DNA from: Nitrobacter sp047149785
GTDB taxonomy: Bacteria; Pseudomonadota; Alphaproteobacteria; Rhizobiales; Xanthobacteraceae
Length of the DNA: 64,000 bases
Assembly (NCBI RefSeq): GCF_047149785.1
Contig: NZ_BAAGBE010000001.1
Location: 1,798,001 to 1,862,000, forward strand
Direction of reading: 5' to 3'
Each line of letters begins with the position of its first letter. Position 1 is the stretch's first letter. The translations under genes and the position numbers were made by a program. Of this stretch, positions 31,690-39,984 are shown one piece after another. The notes under the pieces are model-generated. The model had not been told where the DNA came from. It saw only the letters and a program-made list of their open reading frames with translations, and searched no databases.

Positions 31690-32174
31690 TGCGGAACCCC
31701 CTGCTTGCCTGAGGCCTGCTTGTTGGAGGCCTGTTCGCCGTAGTCGTCTTTCCAGTGGCCCTGCTTCTTCAAGGCGTCCGCGACTTCCTTCGGCATATAG
31801 GTTTCGTCATGCTTGGCCAGCACGGTGTCGGCGCGGAATACGCCCGAACTGTCGAGCGCTCCCTCGGCGACCACGCCCTGCCCCTCGCGGAACAGATCCG
31901 GCAGGATGCCCTTGTAGGTGACCGGAAGCGTCGCGGTTCCGTCGGACACCTTGAACTTGACCGCGAGATTGGAGCCGCGGACCAACGAGCCGGCTTCCAC
32001 CAACCCGCCCAGACGGAAACGTTGGCCAGGCTTGATGTGATGTTCGGCCACCATGACCGGAGTCGAAAAGAACACGATGGAATCACGAAATGCGTTCAGC
32101 ACCAGCGCGACCGCGATTCCGAGCACTGCGAGCGCTCCGCCGATTATCGTCAACCGCCGCTGCTTGCGGGTCAT
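31686..32174 (-). CDS. ccmE: Periplasmic haem chaperone CcmE/CycJ
   Basis: 162 residues. An N-terminal signal anchor (TIIGGALAVLGIAVALVL) is followed by the OB-fold and the haem-binding motif HDETY with covalent-haem His122 and Tyr126. CcmE receives haem from CcmC and passes it to CcmF. The Lys/Gln/Ala-rich tail after residue 145 is dispensable in other CcmE proteins. ccmABC and ccmG are not in the window. Confidence 0.96.
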   Translation of the reverse strand: MTRKQRRLTIIGGALAVLGIAVALVLNAFRDSIVFFSTPVMVAEHHIKPGQRFRLGGLVEAGSLVRGSNLAVKFKVSDGTATLPVTYKGILPDLFREGQGVVAEGALDSSGVFRADTVLAKHDETYMPKEVADALKKQGHWKDDYGEQASNKQASGKQGVPQ

Positions 32175-32208
32175 GCTGTTTCACCTGCGCGGAAAGCAAC
32201 CACCTGAA

Positions 32209-33312
32209 TCATCCATCTATACCGAGAGCCTTGAGCCCTTCGTTGAGCTGGCGCAAGCCCGCTTCATTTTGTCCGAGCGCGCGGCGGGCGTCATCGCGCA
32301 CGATACGTGATTTCTCCGGCTCGTTGAGCACCATATAGGCGCGGGCCAAGCGGAGCCATCCTTCGACATCATTCCCGTCATGCTTCAGACGCGCTGCGAG
32401 CCGGTCGACCATGGTATGGATCATCGCGGAACGATCCGTTTCGGTCATGTTGCTCGCCGCAGCCACCGCGTCTTTCGTCGGACCCGGCGCGCCGCCCCCG
32501 ACCTGCGCCAGCGCCTCCTTCACCGTGTCGCGCCACTGCGCGTCCGCGGGCGCATCGGCCAGCAGAGCCTTCCACATCTTGACCGCGTCGGCGGTGCGGC
32601 CGTCCTGCTCCGCCGCCATCCCGAGGAAAAAGCGCGCCTTCGCCTCCTTGGGATCCAGGGCGACCGCGCGCTCGAACTCCTTCTTCGCGTCGGCGGTGAC
32701 GATGCCGTTGGCGGCTCCGGCAAGCGCCGCACCGAGATCGGCGCGGCGCTCCGCGGTTTCGCCTACGTAGGTGATCACGTTGCGATAGGCGCGCGCGGCG
32801 GCGTCGAAGCGGCCGAGCTTTGTCAGCACCGGCGCGATCACGGTCCAGCCGCGGCCGTCGGTGGGATTCTTTTCCAGATGGGATTCAACCTGCTCCACCA
32901 GGTTATCAAGCGATTGCGACGCTTCGCCCGACTGAACGCGCTCCGCAAGCGGAAAATCGGGCAGTTGCGGCGACCCGAGCGGCAAGTAGACCGCAAGCGC
33001 CATCAGCGGAATCCCGGCCAACGCCACCACCGCCACCGTGCGGCGCAGCCAGAGCTTGGAGTCCTGCCGCTGACCGCTCTCCGCGTCGGCCGCCTCCAGA
33101 AGCCGGCGCCCGATCTCGACTCGCGCGGCCGCCGCCTCCGGCGCGCCGATCAGGCCGGCTGCAGCATCGCGGCCGACTTCGGCCAGTTGATCCCGATAGA
33201 CCGTGGTCTCGCTGCCGCCGGGCGCCTGGGCCCGGGCCGAACGACCGAGCGGCCACAGCACCGCGAAGACCGCTCCAGCGGTCATCAGCGCAAACACAAA
33301 CCACAGCGTCAT
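32209..33312 (-). CDS. ccmI: Cytochrome c maturation TPR protein CcmI/CycH
   Basis: 367 residues beginning MTLWFVFALMTAGAVFAVLWPLGR, a transmembrane segment typical of CcmI, followed by a second helix (AVVALAGIPLMALAVYLPLG) and a periplasmic TPR domain (DGRGWTVIAPVLTKLGRFDAAARAYRN and later repeats). CcmI holds the C terminus of apocytochrome c for the CcmFH haem lyase. An upstream in-frame extension of 49 codons lacks similarity and was not used. First gene of the ccm operon; 34 bases precede ccmE. Confidence 0.92.
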   Translation of the reverse strand: MTLWFVFALMTAGAVFAVLWPLGRSARAQAPGGSETTVYRDQLAEVGRDAAAGLIGAPEAAAARVEIGRRLLEAADAESGQRQDSKLWLRRTVAVVALAGIPLMALAVYLPLGSPQLPDFPLAERVQSGEASQSLDNLVEQVESHLEKNPTDGRGWTVIAPVLTKLGRFDAAARAYRNVITYVGETAERRADLGAALAGAANGIVTADAKKEFERAVALDPKEAKARFFLGMAAEQDGRTADAVKMWKALLADAPADAQWRDTVKEALAQVGGGAPGPTKDAVAAASNMTETDRSAMIHTMVDRLAARLKHDGNDVEGWLRLARAYMVLNEPEKSRIVRDDARRALGQNEAGLRQLNEGLKALGIDG

Positions 33313-33442
33313 TGCATCAGCATTCCGGTGGCCCGGCGCAGGAAACGGCCGGTCCGATGGCCGGGTTACATCACGACTGGACAGGGGACGCAATTGACAA
33401 TTGCGGCACAATTGGCGGGGAACAGCGGCAACCCTATGATTC

Positions 33443-33660
33443 CAGAGCAGGATCGGCAAAAGCGGATACCGGTTTTACGCCCGGCCGCGCTTTTTCTTTT
33501 CACCAAACCGCCCGCTTTGGCGGATGATGCGCGAGAGTTGTTCCGGCTTTGATGGAATCAAAGCCGGGCTCCAGCTTTTTGTTTTGACGCGTTTCCTTGT
33601 ACACGAACCGGTAGCCGTCCTCGGTCAAGCCCGAGAACATGCTTCGCTCGAAAAACGCTC
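33443..33660. repeat. Composite interspersed repeat (family A copy 3, inverted, plus a second element)
   Basis: 33537-33660 is a family-A copy in reverse orientation (aaaacgct at the right end, hairpin ggctttgatggaatcaaagcc at the left). Just to its left, 33443-33510 carries a related element (agagcaggatcggcaaaagcggataccggttt). It lies between ccmI and the hypothetical gene downstream. Confidence 0.75.
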
Positions 33661-33689
33661 CGGCAGGTTCCGAAATGCATTTGCCGGAC

Positions 33690-35087
33690 TTAGCCGGCTC
33701 GCGACGACTTGGGCGACGACTTGGGCTCGGCCGCCAGCGCATTGTCGGCGGCCCGGCTCATCAACGACGAATAATCGTGGCCGAACAGAACCTCGCAGAA
33801 GCGGATCGTCGCCCGGACCTGCTGCTGGCGGAACGCGCGGGCGCGCTCATCGCCGCTGCGAAGCGATTCCACCAGCGTTTGCGCGGCCAGCTCGACGTAT
33901 TGCTGCAAATCCGAATAGGTGCGCATCGTCACTTCGTTGATGGCCAGTTCGCTGGCGTAGGTCCGGCACACCGCGACGAAATCGATCAATGCCGCGACTT
34001 CCTCGACCTCGGCCGGATCCATCCGCGCGCCCGGCGGAATCTCCTTGTCGGGCCGCTGGCGGAGCAGACGTCGCACCCGACCGGGGACGCCGTCGATTTC
34101 CGATTGCAAACCGTTGGAAATATCGACCCTGATCGCCGCGAGCTGGCGGCCCCAGTTTGAATCGGCGCGGATATCGAGCTCGGTCCGCAAGCCCCGGATG
34201 CCGTCATGCACGGTCTTCAGACGTTCGGAGACGTTTTCGAAATGCCCTCGCCGGATGTCGGCGCGCAAGCCGGCCGAAGTCCGCGACAGATCGTCGAGCA
34301 CCAGCGTGACCGCCGCGCCATAAGGCGTCGCCGCCACCCGGAACTCGTCGTCCGAGCCTGCGAACTTGATCGCCAGCCGGATGACCTGCCACGATGCGGA
34401 GAGCCGCTGCATCACCAGCGACAGCACGAACGGGGCGGCCACCGGGGTCAGCAGGGAAGGAACGTTGAGCGCGGGCATCAGAAGGGCAATCTGAGGCTCC
34501 CCGAAGACCCGCATAAAACTCGGCAACCGGATAATGAGGGTCTCGAGCGCCTCGCGGGCGTTCAGGACGGCCCCGATTGAAGCAAAGTCTTCAGCGACGC
34601 TGGGCGCCCCGATGCGGCCGAGAGTCCGCTGACGGTCAGTGCCATCGGCCACCCGCTGGATGGCGGCCGCGGCGGCCGCCTGCAAGGTCCACGCCGCCGC
34701 CTCGATATCGGACGCCGTTACGGTTTCGGTCGCAAGCGCAGCCTCGAACGCGCGCACGGCATCCGGCGCGCCGTCCTGCGCCAGCCATTGCCAGACAGGC
34801 ATGAGCGAGGTGCGCCGGATCTGCCCGGAGCGCGGCGCGGACTCGCCTTCGATGAGAAACGGCTCCAGCGGACGAAACAGAAGTCGGGCCGGATCCTTGC
34901 GCGGCTGCCGCATGCTGTCGTCCGGGCCGCGGACGATCCTGCGGAGTTCCCCGAGCACGAAGCTGGCGACCGCGACATCTTCGTCGCGCTCGACGGCACG
35001 CTCGAATTCCCGCAACAGCAGTGCCTGCGACTTCGGCGGAAGTTGCGCGAGATAATCCTTCAACCGTTCGAGTGAGGCCTGGTCCAT
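33690..35087 (-). CDS. Conserved hypothetical helical protein
   Basis: About 465 residues, no signal peptide or clear membrane segment, mostly helical and rich in Ala, Arg and Leu. The N terminus (LERLKDYLAQLPPKSQALLLREFERAVERDED) is highly charged. I recognise no catalytic motif or named domain, though the length and clean codon pattern mark it as a real gene. The start may be ATG at 35087 or 35093; neither has a strong Shine-Dalgarno sequence. It is isolated by repeats on both sides. Confidence 0.75.
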   Translation of the reverse strand: MDQASLERLKDYLAQLPPKSQALLLREFERAVERDEDVAVASFVLGELRRIVRGPDDSMRQPRKDPARLLFRPLEPFLIEGESAPRSGQIRRTSLMPVWQWLAQDGAPDAVRAFEAALATETVTASDIEAAAWTLQAAAAAAIQRVADGTDRQRTLGRIGAPSVAEDFASIGAVLNAREALETLIIRLPSFMRVFGEPQIALLMPALNVPSLLTPVAAPFVLSLVMQRLSASWQVIRLAIKFAGSDDEFRVAATPYGAAVTLVLDDLSRTSAGLRADIRRGHFENVSERLKTVHDGIRGLRTELDIRADSNWGRQLAAIRVDISNGLQSEIDGVPGRVRRLLRQRPDKEIPPGARMDPAEVEEVAALIDFVAVCRTYASELAINEVTMRTYSDLQQYVELAAQTLVESLRSGDERARAFRQQQVRATIRFCEVLFGHDYSSLMSRAADNALAAEPKSSPKSSRAG

Positions 35088-35183
35088 GCACATAAATCTT
35101 GACGCGAACGATCGCGCGGCCACCGGAGGAGCCCGTGGCACGTCATAGCAGGGGCGGTCTTAAGGATGCGTTGAGGAGGACGG

Positions 35184-35312
35184 GAGCGTTTTCAAGCGCA
35201 ACATGCCTCAGGCTTGACCTGAAGACAGATACCGGATCTCACGAAGAAAATCGTTTAAAATCAAAAATATAGAGCCATGTTTTCCTCCTCTATCGGAAGC
35301 GGAAGGGCTCTA
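35184..35312. repeat. Interspersed intergenic repeat, family A, copy 4
   Basis: It starts gagcgttttcaagcgcaac and ends ggaagggctctag; the middle is diverged (aaaatcgtttaaaatcaaaaa). It fills the 222-base gap between the hypothetical gene and the lipoprotein gene. Confidence 0.75.
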
Positions 35313-35774
35313 GCCTATTGCGGCCCACTTGCCGTCGCCGTTTCGGCAGGCGGTTTTGCGCACGGTTTCGAGCTGACCGCCGATCGTGACGGTGTGGGAG
35401 TAGCCGCGGCAGGTCGCACCCTTCAACTCATACTCCGGGCCGGCGACGATATTGCCATGGCGACCGGAAACCGGATTGCGCCAGGCGATCGGCGCGCCGG
35501 GCGCGCCTCGCTCGAGGGCATCCATCTGAGCCTGATAGGCCAGGCGGCGATCGTTATCATCCAGCTCTGAATCAAGTTTTGGCCCAATCAAGAGACCGAG
35601 CGCTGCTGCGGTCGCAACCGCGCGCTCGCGCGCCGGATCGCCCGCCCTTCCCGTCTGGACGGCGAACGCGCCGGTCGACAAGCTCGAACCGTCGGGACCG
35701 CCCGAACTTGTCATATCGCAGCCGCCGAGAGCGAGCATCGCCGCGACGACAACCAGCGCATTTGTCCTGCCCAT
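35310..35774 (-). CDS. 17-kDa surface-antigen-type lipoprotein
   Basis: 154 residues starting MGRTNALVVVAAMLALGGCDM, a lipoprotein signal with lipobox LGGC (Cys19). The C-terminal part (PIAWRNPVSGRHGNIVAGPEY, CRGYSHTVTIGGQ, ACRNGDGKW) fits the rickettsial-type 17-kDa surface antigen/RT0821-like family of outer-membrane lipoproteins. Function unknown. The ATG at 35774 was preferred over an in-frame start 70 codons upstream because the lipoprotein signal begins there. It follows the two-component genes on the same strand after 206 bases. Confidence 0.82.
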   Translation of the reverse strand: MGRTNALVVVAAMLALGGCDMTSSGGPDGSSLSTGAFAVQTGRAGDPARERAVATAAALGLLIGPKLDSELDDNDRRLAYQAQMDALERGAPGAPIAWRNPVSGRHGNIVAGPEYELKGATCRGYSHTVTIGGQLETVRKTACRNGDGKWAAIG

Positions 35775-35980
35775 GACTCTCTCCGGCGCGCTCCAGCCCG
35801 GAAGATTCGCGTCCGGTCGCACAGGAGCGGGCAATTCGGGCGGGACTGCGGCGACACGGCCCGCCCCTTCTTTCCGAACCAGCGAACTCGTGGACGGATT
35901 TAACATTCGCTCCCGCCCCTTGCAGCCTGGCAAGCCGATGTCGGAATCAAAACTCCGCCGAAAGACGGCCGCCACCCGCT

Positions 35981-37378
35981 TCATGCCGCCGGCAGCGCCA
36001 GTTCGGCCCGCAGCCCTCCGATCGGGGACGAGCCGAGCGTCAGGCTGCCGCCATAAAGCGCCGCCAGATCGGTCACGATCGACAACCCAAGTCCGGATCC
36101 GGGCTTGGTCTCGTCGAGCCGGCGGCCGCGCTGCGAGGCCTGCATCTGCTCCGCGTCCGACAGTCCGCTGCCATCATCGTCGACGACGATATGCAGCATC
36201 GCCGGTCTGGCTCCATCGGCGGGACGGACGGAAACCCCGATGCGCACCCGCGACCGCGCCCACTTGCAGGCGTTGTCGACGAGGTTGCCGGCCATTTCCT
36301 CGAGGTCTTGCCGCTCGCCGCGAAATTTCGCGCCCGCGCTGACCTCGACATGGATGGCGACGGCGCGGTCGCGATGAATTTTTTCCATGGTCCGTCGCAG
36401 CGCCTCGATGACCGGCGCGACATCGGCCACGGTTGCAATGACAGTGAGCCGCGCAGCGATGCGGGCCCGCTCCAGGTGATGGGCGACCTGATTGCGCATC
36501 ACCCCCGCCTGTTCGAGCACCTTCGCGGCGAAGGGGTCGCGTTGATGCGCATTGGCTTCGTTGACGATGACCGACAACGGCGTCTTGACCGCATGCGCTA
36601 GGTTTCCGACGTGGGTTCGCGCGCGTTCGACGATCTCGCGGTTGGCATCAATCAGCGCGTTGGTCTCGCGGGCGAGCGGCGCGATCTCGACCGGAAATTC
36701 GCCCTGGAGCCGCTCGGCGCGGCCGGAGCGGATGTCGGCGATGGCGTCTGAAATGCGCTTCAGCGGCGCGAGACCGAACCGCACCTGAAAAATCGTGGTG
36801 AGCAGCAACCCGATCGTGAGCGCGGCAAACGTGCCGCCGAGGTAATAGTCGAAGGCTCGCGTCTCGTCGAAAATCTCGGTGGCGTCTCCGGCCACCGTGA
36901 CGCGGAATTTGCCATCCGCGCCGAGATCGACCGGCCGCTCCGCCATGCGCAGGATCTGGCCCTCGGGTCCGTCGACATATCCGACGCGGACCCCCGACGA
37001 GGAGAGCTCAATGCCCTGATCCTCCAGCTTCGGCAGCTTCTTGTCCCATAGCGAGCGCGAGGCACGGATCTCTTTCTCGTACGGATCGGTGCGCACGATT
37101 TCCCAGTACCAGCCCGACAGCGGCAGATCGAACAGCGGCTCGCCGAGCGACTGGAACTGACGATCGGGCGGCTCGTCCGGCGTCGCCACCTCGGCGATCA
37201 GGGTGCGGAGATAGAGGTTGAGGCGGCGGTCGAAGGCGCGCTCGGACGCCGAGCGATAGACCGACGACAGCACCACGCCGGTGATGAGCAGAATGACCAC
37301 GACCCAGGCGGTCGCGGACAGGTACAGCCGCGTTGCGAGCGAATTCGAGCGGCGGGCCAGAAATTCCCTAACGCGCAT
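35981..37378 (-). CDS. Sensor histidine kinase, FeuQ/PhoQ-like
   Basis: 465 residues. Transmembrane helices at about 20-40 and 180-200 flank a periplasmic sensor domain of about 140 residues. Then come HAMP, HisKA with His about 262 in NLAHAVKTPLSVIVNEA, and HATPase (DDDGSGLS, GSGLGLSIV). The HAVKTPL variant of the H box is typical of PhoQ/FeuQ kinases. The start overlaps the end of the regulator gene by 11 bases. The sensed signal is unknown; relatives respond to divalent cations, osmotic state or iron. Confidence 0.88.
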   Translation of the reverse strand: MRVREFLARRSNSLATRLYLSATAWVVVILLITGVVLSSVYRSASERAFDRRLNLYLRTLIAEVATPDEPPDRQFQSLGEPLFDLPLSGWYWEIVRTDPYEKEIRASRSLWDKKLPKLEDQGIELSSSGVRVGYVDGPEGQILRMAERPVDLGADGKFRVTVAGDATEIFDETRAFDYYLGGTFAALTIGLLLTTIFQVRFGLAPLKRISDAIADIRSGRAERLQGEFPVEIAPLARETNALIDANREIVERARTHVGNLAHAVKTPLSVIVNEANAHQRDPFAAKVLEQAGVMRNQVAHHLERARIAARLTVIATVADVAPVIEALRRTMEKIHRDRAVAIHVEVSAGAKFRGERQDLEEMAGNLVDNACKWARSRVRIGVSVRPADGARPAMLHIVVDDDGSGLSDAEQMQASQRGRRLDETKPGSGLGLSIVTDLAALYGGSLTLGSSPIGGLRAELALPAA

Positions 37379-38039
37379 CTGCCGGCGGCGTCAGCAGGTA
37401 GCCGAGCCCGCGGACGGTCTGGATGATATCGACGTCCAGCTTCTTGCGGATGCGACCGACAAAGACCTCAATGGTGTTGGAGTCGCGATCGAAATCCTGA
37501 TCGTAGAGATGCTCGACCAGTTCGGTGCGTGACACGACCCGCCCGGTATGGTGCATGAGATAGGCGAGCAGCCGGTATTCATGCGATGTCATCTTGATCG
37601 GATTGCCGCTGACGCTGACGCGGCCGGTGCGGGTATCCAGCGTCACCGGCCCGCAAGTCAGCTCCGACTGGGCGTGACCGGTGCTCCGGCGCAGCAGCGC
37701 GCGGATGCGCGCCAGAATTTCCTCGAGGTGGAAGGGCTTTGCGACATAGTCGTCGGCGCCGGCGTCGAACCCCTGCACCTTGTCGCTCCAGCGGTCGCGC
37801 GCGGTGAGGATCAGGACCGGCATGGTGCGCCCCTGGCGCCGCCAGGCCTCCAGCACCGAGATGCCGTCCATCTTCGGCAGGCCGATGTCCAGCACGACGG
37901 CGTCGTAGGGTTCGCTGTCGCCGAGGAAATGTCCCTCCTCGCCGTCGAACGCGCGATCGACCACATAGCCGGCGTCGGTCAGCGCCGTCGTAAGCTGACG
38001 ATTGAGGTCGGGATCGTCTTCGACGACGAGAAGGCGCAA
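37368..38039 (-). CDS. OmpR-family response regulator, FeuP/PhoP-like
   Basis: 223 residues from a TTG start at 38039, which has GGAG six bases upstream and begins the receiver as MRLLVVEDDPDLNRQL; a GTG seven codons further upstream (38060) is the alternative. Phospho-acceptor Asp51 is in VVLDIGLPKMDG, the switch Lys in YVAKPFHLEEILARIRALLRR. The C-terminal winged helix (MTSHEYRLLAYLMHHTGRVVSRTELVEHLY) is of OmpR type. It overlaps the kinase gene, so the two are co-expressed. Confidence 0.88.
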   Translation of the reverse strand: MRLLVVEDDPDLNRQLTTALTDAGYVVDRAFDGEEGHFLGDSEPYDAVVLDIGLPKMDGISVLEAWRRQGRTMPVLILTARDRWSDKVQGFDAGADDYVAKPFHLEEILARIRALLRRSTGHAQSELTCGPVTLDTRTGRVSVSGNPIKMTSHEYRLLAYLMHHTGRVVSRTELVEHLYDQDFDRDSNTIEVFVGRIRKKLDVDIIQTVRGLGYLLTPPADAR

Positions 38040-38177
38040 GGCGGACTCCGCTGATTCCACCCGCCAAGATGACCCGTCGCGGCGTGAATGGCAAATGAAC
38101 GCCGGGGCCCGCTTGTGTCATATTTTCCAGCGGCGGACATACCGCCCGGACGGCCCCCGCGCCCGCTCCGGGCGGTC

Positions 38178-38429
38178 TTACGTGGTCGTCGAACCGTCAT
38201 CGGGCGGCAGCGGATTCAGGAACGCGTCGGCCGCCGCGTTGATCCGCTCCAGCACCGCATCGATCTCGTCAGACGTGGCGTTGCTGCCGCCGATCAGGCC
38301 GGCGATGGCCTGAACGTAGGGTATCGACGAGATCACGCCCTGCTCGATCGCGGGCGCGGCCTTGACGATCGCGCTGACGATGGCTTCTGCGGCCGCGAGG
38401 CCGGCTTCGATTTCTGCTGCTGTGACCAT
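38178..38429 (-). CDS. Small Ala-rich phage-module protein, unknown
   Basis: 83 residues (MVTAAEIEAGLAAAEAIVSAIV...). It has helical hydrophobic stretches but no strong signal peptide and ends PLPPDDGSTTT. The ATG lies one base after the stop of the lipoprotein gene, so it is translationally linked to the lysis-like module. I recognise no family. It is the last gene of the GTA-like region before the two-component system. Confidence 0.65.
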   Translation of the reverse strand: MVTAAEIEAGLAAAEAIVSAIVKAAPAIEQGVISSIPYVQAIAGLIGGSNATSDEIDAVLERINAAADAFLNPLPPDDGSTTT

Positions 38430-38430
38430 G

Positions 38431-38826
38431 TTATCGTACTCCCGATGCAAGGATCTGCTGGACGGCGATCAGCGCCGACTGCGCCGCCGAGAGCGCGTTG
38501 GTGATATCGACGGACGGATAGGCCTTTTGCAGCGCGACCAGATTGTTGACCGCAAGGCGCGCCTTGAACATCGCAGCCTGCAGCCTCTCGATCACCGATC
38601 GCCTCGCGCAGATGTTGGCCGCGCCAGGCACCGTGCCGGTCCGGCAAAGCGGCAGCGCCTTGTAGGCGTTGGCGGCGTTCACCGCGACGCCATAGGCGTT
38701 TTCGATGCCGTAGACGGTGTTGAGCGCAACGGCCGTGTTCAGATTCAAGGACGGCAGCGCGACGGTCTGGCAGCCTGCCAGCGCCAGACCGGAGACGAGC
38801 GCTGTCGCGGCGACGAGCTTTCGCAT
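38431..38826 (-). CDS. Phage-module lipoprotein, unknown
   Basis: 131 residues with signal and lipobox MRKLVAATALVSGLALAGC (Cys19). The mature part is rich in Ala, Asn and Val and mostly helical. It sits directly after holin and endolysin genes, the place where phages carry spanins or other lysis accessories, but it is not recognisably Rz1-like. Role inferred only from position. Confidence 0.68.
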   Translation of the reverse strand: MRKLVAATALVSGLALAGCQTVALPSLNLNTAVALNTVYGIENAYGVAVNAANAYKALPLCRTGTVPGAANICARRSVIERLQAAMFKARLAVNNLVALQKAYPSVDITNALSAAQSALIAVQQILASGVR

Positions 38827-38849
38827 GGGAACTCCTGTTGTTCGCGGAT

Positions 38850-39089
38850 TTACTTGAGCGCGCCGGTCGCGGCGCTGACGGTCGGCACGTCGGGACGCGC
38901 GGCCGTAACTGAGGGGACCGCTTTGGTGCCGGCCTTGACGTAAAGGCCCCACGCCACTGTGAAGAGCGTGCCGATCGCGCCGATAATGCTGGTCACCTGG
39001 TCGGAGGTGACCCAGCCCTTGCCGGTGGCGAAACTGCCGGCCGCGATCAACAGATAGCGCACGACCTGCCACACCGAATCCGATGTCAT
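38850..39089 (-). CDS. Putative holin (Pam3-gp28-like)
   Basis: 79 residues with two hydrophobic segments (VVRYLLIAAGSFATGKGW and IIGAIGTLFTVAWGLYVK) and a short polar tail. Size, topology and the RYLLIAAG...WGLYVK pattern fit Pam3-gp28-type phage holins. It would permeabilise the inner membrane so that the endolysin encoded immediately upstream can reach peptidoglycan. GTA particles need host lysis for release. Confidence 0.75.
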   Translation of the reverse strand: MTSDSVWQVVRYLLIAAGSFATGKGWVTSDQVTSIIGAIGTLFTVAWGLYVKAGTKAVPSVTAARPDVPTVSAATGALK

Positions 39090-39126
39090 GTATGATCTCC
39101 AATGATGTTGCGATTGCCTGAGCCCG

Positions 39127-39555
39127 TCAGGCGGCGGAAAAAACCATGGCTTGCGCCCGACGCCACTCGGCGTCCGTCATGGGATACGGCTTGCCCGCTT
39201 CCCACTGCGCTTGCGCTTTCATCAGCGCGAGGCCCTTCGGAGAGGCGAGCAGCGCAGGCGTGATCCGGGTTTGCGCCGTTATGCCGACATGCTTGCCGAG
39301 GAAGGCCATATAGGCCGCCGACGAATTGTGGCCGGACCACTTCTTGATCGCGGACGACAGCGATATGTTGCAGTAGCCGACTTTCCACAGCGCGAACTGC
39401 GCCGCCGCGCCATGGACGACATCCGGGAACACGGCGATGTGGTTGGATTGTCCATCTTTCAGGACAACGTCGCTGACAGCTCCCCAATTGTTGGCGTGCT
39501 TGCCGCCCCACATCGCGCCGGGGTTTTTGTATCGAATGGACGCGGGTTCGGTCAT
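39127..39555 (-). CDS. Putative endolysin / structural protein P5-like
   Basis: 142 residues opening MTEPASIRYKNPGAMWGGKHANNWG, the R-x-x-NPGA start seen in PRD1 P5-like and related phage muralytic proteins. It contains SSAIKKWSGHNSSAAYMAFLGKHVG, a segment also typical of that family. No signal peptide. Followed by holin and lipoprotein genes, so a lysis role is likely; the enzymatic bond cleaved is not evident. Confidence 0.68.
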   Translation of the reverse strand: MTEPASIRYKNPGAMWGGKHANNWGAVSDVVLKDGQSNHIAVFPDVVHGAAAQFALWKVGYCNISLSSAIKKWSGHNSSAAYMAFLGKHVGITAQTRITPALLASPKGLALMKAQAQWEAGKPYPMTDAEWRRAQAMVFSAA

Positions 39556-39676
39556 AGGTTCGCGCCCCCGAAATCGAGGTTGGGCATTGGATCGGTCCTT
39601 TAAGGTGTGGTAGGTGGGTCGGGCGGTGACGGCGTGATAACCGGCCCGCGAAACAGCAAGAGGCTCAACCCGCTAG

Positions 39677-39785
39677 GCCGGGTGGCCCCACGAATAAACC
39701 GTTAGCAGCAGCGCCGGGTCGCTCCCGACGTGGCGGTCAATAATGGGGGTCGGCACCTCTTGCTGCTGATTATCAACCACCCGGC
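39677..39785. other. Potential structured RNA element
   Basis: A perfect 9-bp pair (gccgggtgg at 39677-39685 with ccacccggc at 39777-39785) encloses a second possible stem (tagcagca near 39703 with tgctgctg at 39761). It lies in the 429-base region 39556-39984, which has no gene on the minus strand, and directly precedes a tiny plus-strand reading frame. It could be a terminator/attenuator or an untranslated regulatory RNA. Confidence 0.35.
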
Positions 39786-39812
39786 ACCAGCCGGGCAGCG
39801 CAGAGGGCTGTC

Positions 39813-39917
39813 ATGGATACTCCGACCAGAGATGCGATGATTTTTGCCGGTGTCATCGGACTCGGCGTGATCATGCTCATGATCTTCGCCGCGCAGATCG
39901 CGCCGCATGGTCACTGA
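39813..39917 (+). CDS. Tiny hydrophobic protein (34 residues), candidate
   Basis: The frame begins MDTPTRDAMIFAGVIGLGV and ends FAAQIAPHGH: one membrane-spanning helix with short polar ends. GAGGG lies about six bases before the ATG, a good ribosome site. It runs against the GTA genes in an otherwise empty gap and follows a potential RNA fold. Single-helix peptides of this kind are found among type I toxins and small membrane regulators; no function is claimed. Confidence 0.4.
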   Translation: MDTPTRDAMIFAGVIGLGVIMLMIFAAQIAPHGH

Positions 39918-39984
39918 CGGCATCGTCGCAGCAGGTTCAGGGATTGGGCCGGATCGATCATCCAGCAGGACTGCAAGCCAAAGG

